Shown here: piece after piece, positions 50,632-57,604 of the stretch
How the letters are laid out: each line of letters opens with the position of its first letter
Numbering within the stretch: the first letter of the stretch is position 1
Assembly: GCA_018262095.1 (NCBI GenBank)
Contig: JAGTRW010000022.1
Span: 20,210-84,209, forward strand
Length of the DNA stretch: 64,000 bases
DNA from: Pseudomonadota bacterium
GTDB taxonomy: Bacteria; Pseudomonadota; Gammaproteobacteria; Burkholderiales; Rhodocyclaceae
Direction of reading: 5' to 3'
Made by a program: the position numbers and the translations under genes
The notes under the pieces: generated by a model
Database searches by the model: none
Told to the model about the DNA's origin: nothing
The model's input: the letters and a program-made list of their open reading frames with translations, nothing else

Positions 50632-51803
50632 CTGTTCTTTTGAGGTTCATCGCATTCCTCCTCGACGCGGACGATGAAATTCCCGTCGAAATCGCAGACA
50701 TGGACGCAAAGGTGGTAGGAGCCCGGATAGCAGGACTTGAGGCTGCGGATCGCTTTTTTGGCGAGCGCGCGGTGGAAGTCGACGGTCAGTCCCAGCGTCG
50801 CCAGATGCTCGGCGGCGAAGCGCGCGGTCTCGGCGCTGCGGATTTCCTCGACCAGTTCGGGCGGCGCGCCGACTTCGCGCGCCGCTTCGGCGAGCAGCTC
50901 GCGGTCGATCTGCGCCTTCCAGGCGTGCGTGACGGCCAGGCCCTGGCCCATCTTGGTGAGCTTGCCGACCATCGCACCGATGTGCACGTAGTCCATCTTG
51001 TTCTTGATCGCGGCAACAAAAGCGGCCTTGACGAAATCGCCCATCTGCACGAAGCACGACTCATCGAGCTCGGGCAGCTGGCGCATCGCGAACTTTTCGC
51101 TGCGTCCGCCGGTGGTCAGAACGACGCTCTTCTGCCCCTGGCGCGCGGCGACGTCGATCGCCTGAACGACGCTGGCGCGAAACGCCGCGGTCGAATACGG
51201 GCGGACGATTCCGGTGGTGCCGAGGATAGAGATTCCGCCGAGGATGCCGAGCCGCGAGTTGAGCGTCTTCTTGGCCATTTCGTCGCCGCCGGGAACCGAG
51301 ATCGTCACTTCGAGACCGTCGTGGTCGAGCAGCTCGGCAGCGGCAGCGGCAACGTTGTCGCCGATGTTGCGCCGCGGCACCGGGTTGATCGCCGGGCCGC
51401 CGACTTCGAGCCCTAGCCCGAGCTTGGTCACCGTACCGACGCCGGGCCCGCCCTTGAGCACGATTTCGCCAGCGCGGCCCGGCAGGATGCGGACGTCGGC
51501 AGTGAGATGCGCACCGTTGGTCGCATCCGGATCGTCGCCGGCGTCCTTGACGATCACCGCGTGCGCGCTGCGCGAATCGCCTTCGCCGTCGACCCGGCCG
51601 TTGATCACCGTGAAGCTCACCTGCTGGCCGTTGGGCAGGCAGCACAGCACGCTTTGCGGTACCTCGCCGCTCACCAGGCCGAGCGTCGCGGCGCGCGCCG
51701 CAGCTGCCGAACAGGCGCCGGTAGTGAAACCCGAGCGGTTGCCGCGCGACCGACGCCCGTCGCCCTTGCGCAGCTTTGCCGCGGTCGCCGCGGGCTCGCT
51801 CAT
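50628..51803 (-). CDS. cbiD: Cobalt-precorrin-5B C1-methyltransferase CbiD
   Basis: A 391-residue methyltransferase of the anaerobic pathway, acting after CbiG. RSGFTTGACSAAAARAA at the N terminus is the family hallmark, with GGPGVGTVTKLGLGLEVGGPAINPVPR and LGTTGIVRPYSTAAFRASV, TTGGRSEKFAMRQLPELDES. The ATG at 51803 overlaps the cbiC stop by four bases; the much longer open frame upstream is the shadow of cbiC. Its stop codon is the terminal TAA of a palindromic repeat. Confidence 0.95.
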   Translation of the reverse strand: MSEPAATAAKLRKGDGRRSRGNRSGFTTGACSAAAARAATLGLVSGEVPQSVLCCLPNGQQVSFTVINGRVDGEGDSRSAHAVIVKDAGDDPDATNGAHLTADVRILPGRAGEIVLKGGPGVGTVTKLGLGLEVGGPAINPVPRRNIGDNVAAAAAELLDHDGLEVTISVPGGDEMAKKTLNSRLGILGGISILGTTGIVRPYSTAAFRASVVQAIDVAARQGQKSVVLTTGGRSEKFAMRQLPELDESCFVQMGDFVKAAFVAAIKNKMDYVHIGAMVGKLTKMGQGLAVTHAWKAQIDRELLAEAAREVGAPPELVEEIRSAETARFAAEHLATLGLTVDFHRALAKKAIRSLKSCYPGSYHLCVHVCDFDGNFIVRVEEECDEPQKNS

Positions 51804-52468
51804 GCGGCGGCTTTCGCCTCGGCGAGACCGAGCAGCGCGTGGATCGCGGCGACGACCAGCGTCGAGCCGCCCTTGCGGCCGCGGATCGCGACCCACGGAA
51901 TGTCGCTCATCGTCATCAGCAGATCCTTCGACTCGGCTGCCGAAACGAAGCCGACCGGCATGCCGACGATCAGCGCCGGCCGCGCGCCTTCCTCGCGCAC
52001 CAGACGAATCACTTCGATCAGCGCGGTCGGCGCGTTGCCGATGCCGACGATCGCGCCGTCGAGCTTGCCTGCGCGGTGCGCCTTGCGCATCGCCTGCACG
52101 GCGCGCGTCGTTGCCTCGGCTTTCGCGCGCTCGATCACGTCGTCGTCCGAAATGTAGTGCTGCGTGCTCATGCCGAAGTGTTTGAGGCGCGGTCGCGAGA
52201 GGCCGACGCAGATCATCTCGACGTCGGCGACGACCGGCGTTCCGCCCTTGAGCACGGCAGCAAGCCCGGCGCGCATCGCGTCGGGGTGAAAGGCGGTCAG
52301 CCCGTTGAAGTCGAAGTCGGCGTTGGCGTGGATCATTCGGCGAACCAGCGGCCACTGCTCGGCGGTGTACTGGTGCGCGCCGACCTCGGCGTCGATGATC
52401 GCAAACGAGCTGTGCTCGATCGCGCGTCCGGCATCGGTCAGTTGTTCGGTGACAGTATTGCTTTTCAT
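51800..52468 (-). CDS. cbiC: Precorrin-8X/cobalt-precorrin-8 methylmutase
   Basis: A 222-residue CobH/CbiC enzyme that moves the methyl group from C11 to C12. GRAIEHSSFAIIDAEVG, ADVEMICVGLSRPRL, AIVGIGNAPTALIEVIRLV and PALIVGMPVGFVSAAESKDLL are diagnostic; the catalytic His is normally in a motif (IH) matched here by RRMIHANADFDF. A GGAG site precedes the ATG. It is followed by cbiD with a four-base overlap and preceded by palindromic element copy 6. Confidence 0.95.
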   Translation of the reverse strand: MKSNTVTEQLTDAGRAIEHSSFAIIDAEVGAHQYTAEQWPLVRRMIHANADFDFNGLTAFHPDAMRAGLAAVLKGGTPVVADVEMICVGLSRPRLKHFGMSTQHYISDDDVIERAKAEATTRAVQAMRKAHRAGKLDGAIVGIGNAPTALIEVIRLVREEGARPALIVGMPVGFVSAAESKDLLMTMSDIPWVAIRGRKGGSTLVVAAIHALLGLAEAKAAA

Positions 52469-52492
52469 GACAACTCCGAATCTAAAATCAGA

Positions 52493-52566
52493 TTAACCAC
52501 AGCGAACACAGCGGGCACGGCGAGAAAAAAAATAAAATCGGTTTTCGCCGTGCCCGCCGTGGTTAA
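52493..52566. repeat. Dispersed palindromic element, copy 6 (between cbiX and cbiC; shortest)
   Basis: Left arm 52493-52530 (TTAACCACAGCGAACACAGC, then GGGCACGGCGAGAAAA), right arm 52541-52566 (TTTTCGCCGTGCCCGCCGTG then GTTAAT). Only about 10 bases separate the arms and the right arm has one 9-bp module fewer than other copies. Its terminal TAA on the minus strand (52565-52563) is the cbiX stop. Confidence 0.88.
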
Positions 52567-53447
52567 TGGCATTTCTGGTGTTCACCGTGCGAGTGTTCGC
52601 AGGCGCCGGTCGCGGTGTGGCTGTGGTCGAGCAGGTGTTCGGCTTCGGCGGCTGCGCGGTACTTGCAGCCGTCGCATTCGAGCAGGCTGCCTTCGGCGAG
52701 CTCGCGGCCATCGACCTTGGCGTCGAGCAGGTCGAAAATTTCCTGGTCGAAACCGAAATGGCTGCCGAGTGCGAAGGCGATCTGCGGATACTGCTGCCTG
52801 AGCCGCTCGACCTGCGCCTTGATCCGTTCGATCAGCACGCCGGTGAAGAGATAGACAGGGACGATGCAGATCTGCGTCATTGAGAGCTTGACCTGGCGGG
52901 CGACGACGGTCTCGAGCCGCGGCCAGGTGACTCCGGTAAACGCCAGGTCGACGAGTTCGTGGTGGTTGTCCTCGAAGATCCAGCGCGCCATCCGCGCCAG
53001 TTCGCCGTTGGCGCCGGCGTCAGACGAGCCGCGGCCGAGCAGGACGACGCCGGTGGTCTGTGGGTCGGGAACGGCCAGCGCTTTCATCAAGCGGTCGAGC
53101 TGGCCCTGCAGCACGATGAGGATCTCGCGCCCCATGCCGAGGTGACGCGTGACGACGAAGTCGACTTCGGGGTGACGCAGACGCGCCGCCGCCAGCGCCG
53201 CCGGCAACTCCATCTTGACGTGGCCCGCGGCGTTGAGGATGAAAGGCACCAGCAGCACGCGCCGCGCGCCCTGCGCCGCGCGGTCGAGCCCGTCGCCGAG
53301 CAGCACGTCGGCGTGCTCGATGAAGCACACTTCGATCCGCCAGTCGGGATGGTGTTCGCGCCACAGTCCGGCGAACTTCTCGATTTCCTGGTTGCCCTCG
53401 TGGTTGCGCGAACCGTGTCCGGCGAGCAGCAGCGTGGTGTCATTCAT
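52563..53447 (-). CDS. cbiX: Sirohydrochlorin cobaltochelatase CbiX (long form with His-rich tail)
   Basis: A 294-residue class II chelatase with two repeated CbiX halves (LLLAGHGSRNHEGNQEIEKFA and GVVLLGRGSSDAGANGELARMA). The first half has the active-site His in AGHGSR, and VPVYLFTGVLIERIK is in the second half. It inserts cobalt into sirohydrochlorin, the first dedicated step of the anaerobic route. The C terminus is metal-binding-like: LECDGCKYR then DHSHTATGACEHSHGEHQKCH, seen in some CbiX and possibly for cobalt storage or an Fe-S site. The ATG at 53447 has GGAGAA upstream and overlaps cobM by eight bases. Confidence 0.94.
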   Translation of the reverse strand: MNDTTLLLAGHGSRNHEGNQEIEKFAGLWREHHPDWRIEVCFIEHADVLLGDGLDRAAQGARRVLLVPFILNAAGHVKMELPAALAAARLRHPEVDFVVTRHLGMGREILIVLQGQLDRLMKALAVPDPQTTGVVLLGRGSSDAGANGELARMARWIFEDNHHELVDLAFTGVTWPRLETVVARQVKLSMTQICIVPVYLFTGVLIERIKAQVERLRQQYPQIAFALGSHFGFDQEIFDLLDAKVDGRELAEGSLLECDGCKYRAAAEAEHLLDHSHTATGACEHSHGEHQKCH

Positions 53448-54255
53448 GGGTGTTCTCCGGATCTTGATTCGCATGGTGGTCAATAGCGCGGCGGAAGCGG
53501 TGCGTGAACGCCGGGTCGTATAGCTTGGAGCGCGCGAGATCCTTCCAGTGGGCGGCGCCCAGCGTCGGGCTGGCGACGATCATCGCCTGGCTGCCGACTT
53601 TTTCAGCCTGGCATTTGCCCTTGATGTCGGCGAGCGTTCCGCGGATGATCTTTTCCTCACCGGGCCAGCTTGCTTTCTGCACCACCAGAATCGGCGCGTC
53701 TTCGGCCCAGCCGGCAGCGCGCAGCGCGCGAGTCACTTCGTGCAGCAGCGTGATCGAGAGATAAATGCACAGTGTGCAGTGGTGGCAGGCCAGCGCTTCG
53801 AGGTCTTCGCCTTCGGGCATCGGCGTTCTTCCGGCGACTCGAGTCAGGATCACCGTTTGGGTGACTTCGGGCAGCGTCAGCGTCTCTCCGGCGGCAGCGA
53901 CCGACGCCATCGCCGACGAGACGCCGGGGACCACCGCCCAGTCGATTCCGGCGGCGGTGAGCGGCCGCGTCATCTCGATCAACGCGCCGTAAAGGCCGGG
54001 GTCGCCGGTCTGCAGCCGAACGACGGTCGCATGACGAATTGCCTGGTCGAGCAGCCAGCCGGTCATCTCGTCGAGCGTCATGTCCTTCGAGTCGCGAATT
54101 TCGCAGCCGGCCGGCGCATAACGCGTCGCCGCCTGGTCGACCAGCGAACCGGCGTAGAGGATCGCGCCCGACTCCTCGAGCAATCGACGCCCCTTGACCG
54201 TGATCAGGTCGGGGTCGCCAGGACCGGCGCCGACAAACCAGATTTTTCCCGACAT
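53440..54255 (-). CDS. cbiF: Precorrin-4/cobalt-precorrin-4 C11-methyltransferase
   Basis: A 271-residue SAM methyltransferase (CobM/CbiF). WFVGAGPGDPDLITVKGRRLLEES, RLQTGDPGLYGALIEMTRPL, VPGVSSAMASVAAAGETLTLPEV and ILTRVAGRTPMPEGEDLEAL are diagnostic. It methylates C11. The ATG at 54255 is chosen; the frame also opens with TTG one codon earlier. The last 40 residues (LYDPAFTHRFRRAIDHHANQ) are a common extension. It overlaps cbiX by eight bases. Confidence 0.95.
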   Translation of the reverse strand: MSGKIWFVGAGPGDPDLITVKGRRLLEESGAILYAGSLVDQAATRYAPAGCEIRDSKDMTLDEMTGWLLDQAIRHATVVRLQTGDPGLYGALIEMTRPLTAAGIDWAVVPGVSSAMASVAAAGETLTLPEVTQTVILTRVAGRTPMPEGEDLEALACHHCTLCIYLSITLLHEVTRALRAAGWAEDAPILVVQKASWPGEEKIIRGTLADIKGKCQAEKVGSQAMIVASPTLGAAHWKDLARSKLYDPAFTHRFRRAIDHHANQDPENTHE

Positions 54256-54324
54256 CAATTCTTACTCCAGCTGCTTAACGACACGGCGAGTTCCTTCCTG
54301 AACGAGTAGCCAGTCACGTAATTC

Positions 54325-54389
54325 GTCATTCCGGGCTTGACCCGGAATCCAGTGCGGTACTCTGGATTCCAGCTTGCGCTGGAATGACG
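54325..54389. repeat. Dispersed GTCATTCC...GGAATGAC palindromic element (peptide VIPAQAGIQ type) overlapping the cbiO 3' end
   Basis: The outer inverted pair GTCATTCC (54325-54332) and GGAATGAC (54381-54388) encloses two inner hairpins, CCGGGCTTGACCCGG and CCAGCTTGCGCTGG. Elements of this type are widespread in proteobacterial genomes and are known for coding VIPAQAGIQ when read through. Here that peptide is the end of CbiO, and the cbiO stop (54326-54328) is inside the element. Confidence 0.85.
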
Positions 54390-55273
54390 ATCTTTTCCAT
54401 GTGGCGTTGCGCAAGCACTTGCGAACCCTCCCCATGATTTTTCGGTTCAGGCCGCGCCAGCATTTCCAGCAATTCGCCGTGGCTGCGAGGGATCGGCCGA
54501 GACGGCAACAGCCCCTGCGCGCAAAGTCGGCGATGCACTTCGACGACGGTCGGCAGCGGCAGGCCGAGCGCTGACAGCGCGTCATCGGCGTTCGCCAGAT
54601 CGGCGGCAGCGAGCGACGCGGTGCACGCGCCAGCGTCGATGAGGTGGATTCGCTCACCCCAGCGATAGGCGAAATCGATGTCGTGTGTCGCCAGCAGCAG
54701 CGTGATTCCGCGCGCGTGCAAGCCGTCGAGCACCGCCAGCAGCTCGCTGCGCATGCGCTGGTCGAGCCCGGCCATCGGTTCGTCGAGCACCAGCAGCTCG
54801 GGCTCCATGGCCAGCACGCCGGCGATGCAGACGCGCTTCTTCTGGCCGAACGAGAGGTTGTGCACCGCCTTGTCGGCGTGGCCAGCCATGTTAACCGCGG
54901 CGAGCGCAGCAGCGACGCGTTGACGAACGGTGTGCTGATCGAGGCCGAGATTGACCGGGCCGAACGAGACGTCCTCGGCGACGCTCGCCGAAAAGAGTTG
55001 ATGATCGGGATTCTGGAAGACCAGGCCGACGCGCGAACGCAGCTCGCGCAATCCGCCGCGGCTGTAATCGAGCGGCTTTCCGGCGTAGCGAACGAGCCCC
55101 GACTGCGGGCGCAGCAGGCCGTTGCAGTGCTGGAACAGCGTCGTCTTGCCCGAGCCGTTGGCACCGATCAGCGCATTGCGGCTGCCGCTTTCGATGGTGA
55201 GCGAACAGCCGGCCAGCCCGATGCCGCCATCGGGATAGCGAAAGTCGACGTGATCGAGTTCGAGCAGCGTCAT
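54326..55273 (-). CDS. cbiO: Cobalt ECF transporter ATPase CbiO (C terminus coded by a repeat)
   Basis: A 315-residue ABC ATPase that powers cobalt uptake with CbiMNQ. Walker A GANGSGKTT at 37-45, Q-loop FQNPDHQLF at about 86-94, signature LSFGQKKR at 140-147, Walker B LLVLDEP at 160-166 and the switch His in THDIDFAYR. The family is usually about 270-290 residues; the last 20 or so here (VIPAQAGIQ and on) come from a dispersed palindromic element, so the native C terminus has been replaced or extended. The ATG overlaps the cbiQ stop by four bases. Confidence 0.95.
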   Translation of the reverse strand: MTLLELDHVDFRYPDGGIGLAGCSLTIESGSRNALIGANGSGKTTLFQHCNGLLRPQSGLVRYAGKPLDYSRGGLRELRSRVGLVFQNPDHQLFSASVAEDVSFGPVNLGLDQHTVRQRVAAALAAVNMAGHADKAVHNLSFGQKKRVCIAGVLAMEPELLVLDEPMAGLDQRMRSELLAVLDGLHARGITLLLATHDIDFAYRWGERIHLIDAGACTASLAAADLANADDALSALGLPLPTVVEVHRRLCAQGLLPSRPIPRSHGELLEMLARPEPKNHGEGSQVLAQRHMEKIVIPAQAGIQSTALDSGSSPE

Positions 55274-56022
55274 GCGCAGCCTCTGCCGAGCAGCAGCGCG
55301 AGCGCGATCAGCGCGCCGCCGCCAGCAGCGGCGACCTGCACGTCACGGCGGCCGTTGGCAAAGGTCGGTTCGAGAAAGCGCAGCGGGCCGTCGTTGTTGC
55401 GCGATTGCGCAGCAACGTGCAGGTCGCTGGCGCGTTGCCAGACCTGCAGCGTCAGGTTGGCGGCGAGCCCGCCCAGCGAACGCAGCGCCAGAGCGTTGGT
55501 CGCATAGCCCAGGCGCGCCGCTTGCGCGGTCAGCGTGTCATGCACCGCCGCAGAGAAAACGAACAGCATGCGGTAACAAAGCACCATGATTTCAAGCAGG
55601 ATCTCGGGCGTCCTGAGAGCGCGCAGCAGCGCGATCAGGTCGATGAGCGGCGTCGTCAGAACCAGGAAGAGCAGCGATGCGAGCGCGCCGAGCGAACGCG
55701 CGCCGACTTCGGCGACGCGCTGAAGACCGCCGGGCGTCAGATCGAAAGCCGACGCTGACACGTCGACATCGACCGAAAACGCCAGCGACAGGCAACTGAT
55801 CGCGAGAAAGAAAAGAGCCGGCGCGGCAACGCGCAGATAACGCAAGACCGCGACTCGCGCACCGGCCAGCGTCACCAGGCAAATCAGCGCGGCGACTGCG
55901 ATCGCGGCGCGCGGCGTCGCGGCCGCAAAAGCGGCGACGAAACCGGCCAGCGCGAAAACGCCTTTGGCCGCCGGCGCGACCCGGCGCCAGCGGTTGGCAT
56001 AAGCCGACTGCTCGATCAGCAT
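55270..56022 (-). CDS. cbiQ: Cobalt ECF transporter transmembrane component CbiQ
   Basis: A 250-residue membrane protein with about five to six helices. LRALRTPEILLEIMVLCYRMLFVF and the Ala-Arg-containing coupling motif around AAVHDTLTAQAARLGY fit the CbiQ/EcfT family, which couples ATP hydrolysis by CbiO to transport. It overlaps cbiN and cbiO by a few bases each. Confidence 0.92.
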   Translation of the reverse strand: MLIEQSAYANRWRRVAPAAKGVFALAGFVAAFAAATPRAAIAVAALICLVTLAGARVAVLRYLRVAAPALFFLAISCLSLAFSVDVDVSASAFDLTPGGLQRVAEVGARSLGALASLLFLVLTTPLIDLIALLRALRTPEILLEIMVLCYRMLFVFSAAVHDTLTAQAARLGYATNALALRSLGGLAANLTLQVWQRASDLHVAAQSRNNDGPLRFLEPTFANGRRDVQVAAAGGGALIALALLLGRGCA

Positions 56023-56369
56023 TGACCGGATTCCCCCTCACGATCGCGCTTCTCGAACTCGCGCAGCATCTTTTCGCGAGTCAGCGAAACACCCAGGTAG
56101 TAGCCGATGAAACCGGCGCCGAGCGCCGCCTGCAGCGCGAAGAGCAAGGAGGCGATCTCGCCGCTCGCCGGTTCGAGCAGGGGTTTGAACCACTGCCGGT
56201 AGTCGGGGGCGATGGTGCCGATCAGGTCCTTGGCCTGGTCGTCGGCGCCGGCGAAGATTTCGGCCTGCTTGCCGTCGGCGTCGGGCGCCGGCTTCTGCAC
56301 CAGCCATAGCGGCAAGGCGGCAAGCAGCACGACGGCGATCAGCAGGATCAGGTTCTGATGGCGTTTCAC
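56016..56369 (-). CDS. cbiN: Cobalt ECF transporter small subunit CbiN (GTG start)
   Basis: A 117-residue protein with two membrane helices (about 8-24 and 72-93) and the conserved periplasmic loop [25 protein letters not shown]. CbiN helps CbiM load cobalt. The start is a GTG overlapping the cbiM stop by three bases (GTGA). Confidence 0.93.
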   Translation of the reverse strand: MKRHQNLILLIAVVLLAALPLWLVQKPAPDADGKQAEIFAGADDQAKDLIGTIAPDYRQWFKPLLEPASGEIASLLFALQAALGAGFIGYYLGVSLTREKMLREFEKRDREGESGQC

Positions 56370-57043
56370 GCGTTAACCTCGCTGCGGCTCACCAGCTTCA
56401 TGGCCTTGAGTTCCTGCGGATTGAAGCGCCTGATGGCGTTCATGATGACCACCGTCAGCAGCCCTTCGCTGATCGCTAGCGGGATCTGGGTAATCGCGAA
56501 GATTCCCGCGAACTTGACGAACGATCCGGCGAAACCGCTGACCGGATCGGGGAACGCCCACGCCAGCTGCAGCGAAGTGGTGACGTAGGTTAGGAGATCG
56601 GCCATGCTGGCGGCGATGAAGACCGAAAGCGCGAACGAGAGCCTGAGCTTTTGCGCCAGGCGGAACAAGGCGAACGCGGCGAAGGGGCCAATGATGGCCA
56701 TCGAGAAAACATTGGCGCCGAGCGTGGTGATCCCGCCGTGGGCGAGCAGCAGCGCCTGGAAGAGCAGCACGACGAGACCGATCGGCGCCATCGCCGCCGG
56801 ACCGAAGAGGATAGAGCCGAGCCCTGTTCCGGTCGGATGCGAACAACTGCCGGTCACCGACGGCAGCTTCAAGGCCGAGAGAACGAAAGTGAAGGCCGCT
56901 GCGACGCCCAGCAGCATGCGTTGCTCGGGATTCTCGGCGATGCGCTTCTTGATCGCGTGGATGCCGTAGGCGACGAAGGGCGCCGAAGCGATCGTCCACC
57001 CGACGGCGTGTTCGATCGGCAGAAAGCCTTCCATGATGTGCAT
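56366..57043 (-). CDS. cbiM: Cobalt ECF transporter substrate-specific component CbiM
   Basis: A 225-residue membrane protein with six or seven helices. The metal-binding N terminus MHIMEGFLP is intact (Met1-His2 and a later His coordinate Co(II)), and [19 protein letters not shown] and [23 protein letters not shown] are diagnostic. It is the first gene of the cobalamin operon, about 145 bases downstream of the B12 riboswitch, with a GAGAGAG ribosome site. Confidence 0.96.
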   Translation of the reverse strand: MHIMEGFLPIEHAVGWTIASAPFVAYGIHAIKKRIAENPEQRMLLGVAAAFTFVLSALKLPSVTGSCSHPTGTGLGSILFGPAAMAPIGLVVLLFQALLLAHGGITTLGANVFSMAIIGPFAAFALFRLAQKLRLSFALSVFIAASMADLLTYVTTSLQLAWAFPDPVSGFAGSFVKFAGIFAITQIPLAISEGLLTVVIMNAIRRFNPQELKAMKLVSRSEVNA

Positions 57044-57106
57044 GATTCTCTCTCGGCAAAAGCGACCCAGGACAGCGCCGTTCGACGAGGAGAGAGTTGC
57101 AGATCG

Positions 57107-57140
57107 GAAGAAAAGCCGTTGTTGGGACGCAGACCGACGG
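57107..57140 (-). terminator. Possible intrinsic terminator between riboswitch and cbiM
   Basis: Read on the minus strand, CCGTCG (57140-57135) can pair with CAACGG (57121-57116) around a 13-base loop and is followed by CTTTTCTTC. The stem is short and contains a G-U pair. It could be the expression platform of the riboswitch; a translational mechanism is equally possible. Confidence 0.35.
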
Positions 57141-57187
57141 CGAATCGACAGAACCTTTTCCCTTTTCCCCGGGGATTGGCACTACTT

Positions 57188-57380
57188 TCGTCTTGGGCCG
57201 GTCTTCTGGCTCGCCGTCGACCTTCCCCGCGCCTTCCCATGCGCGAGCACAGTGGCGTATTGCGGAGTCGTCAGGCTTACAGCAGCGGGGCGCTGCGCCG
57301 GACTGGCTGAAGAATCAGCGTCACCGGCTTCCCGTTTCACCCGCCCCACGGAAGTGGAGCTGGGCACCCAAAACGCCGCA
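57188..57380 (-). ncRNA. Adenosylcobalamin (B12) riboswitch upstream of cbiM
   Basis: Read on the minus strand, the conserved parts occur in the right order: GGGTGCCC (about 57370), GTGAAACGGGAAGCCGGTG (about 57340-57322), CGCCCCGCTGCTGTAAGCC (about 57293-57274), GCCACTG (about 57258), GGGAAGGCGCGGGG (about 57242-57229) and the B12 box AGCCAGAAGACCGGC (57211-57197). Binding of adenosylcobalamin represses the cobalt-import/cobalamin genes downstream. Boundaries are approximate. Confidence 0.93.
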
Positions 57381-57604
57381 AGTATACGACGAACCCCCGC
57401 CGTCGCCAATTCTTTCCTAAACGGCGGCTCGCGCTGGCGTGCCGGCCTTGGCCTGGCAGCGCTGCGCACGCAATACTTGACGGGACGCCTCCCGACACGG
57501 CTTACTTGCGCCTCGACAAAGCGCCGCAGCGGCTTGCAAGATCAAACGCCCCACTGCGCAAGTGCCATTGATCTGCAAAAAAACATCATTCACAGGATTC
57601 GGTC

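Noticed and set aside
51804..52355. Upstream extension of the cbiD frame
   Set aside because: It lies wholly inside cbiC in another frame and is Arg-rich; CbiD normally starts just before RSGFTTGACS, as the ATG at 51803 gives.
14167..52566. The palindromic copies as a CRISPR array
   Set aside because: Copies are kilobases apart, paired as inverted arms, with spacers of very different length and no cas genes.
57092..57110. AGATCGGAAGAAAAGC resembling a sequencing adapter
   Set aside because: Only the first 11 bases match the common adapter and the sequence continues smoothly between riboswitch and cbiM, so chance is more likely than contamination.
57560..57600. A sigma-54 promoter for the regulator gene itself
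   Set aside because: GG and GC dinucleotides near the start do not have the required ten-base spacing.
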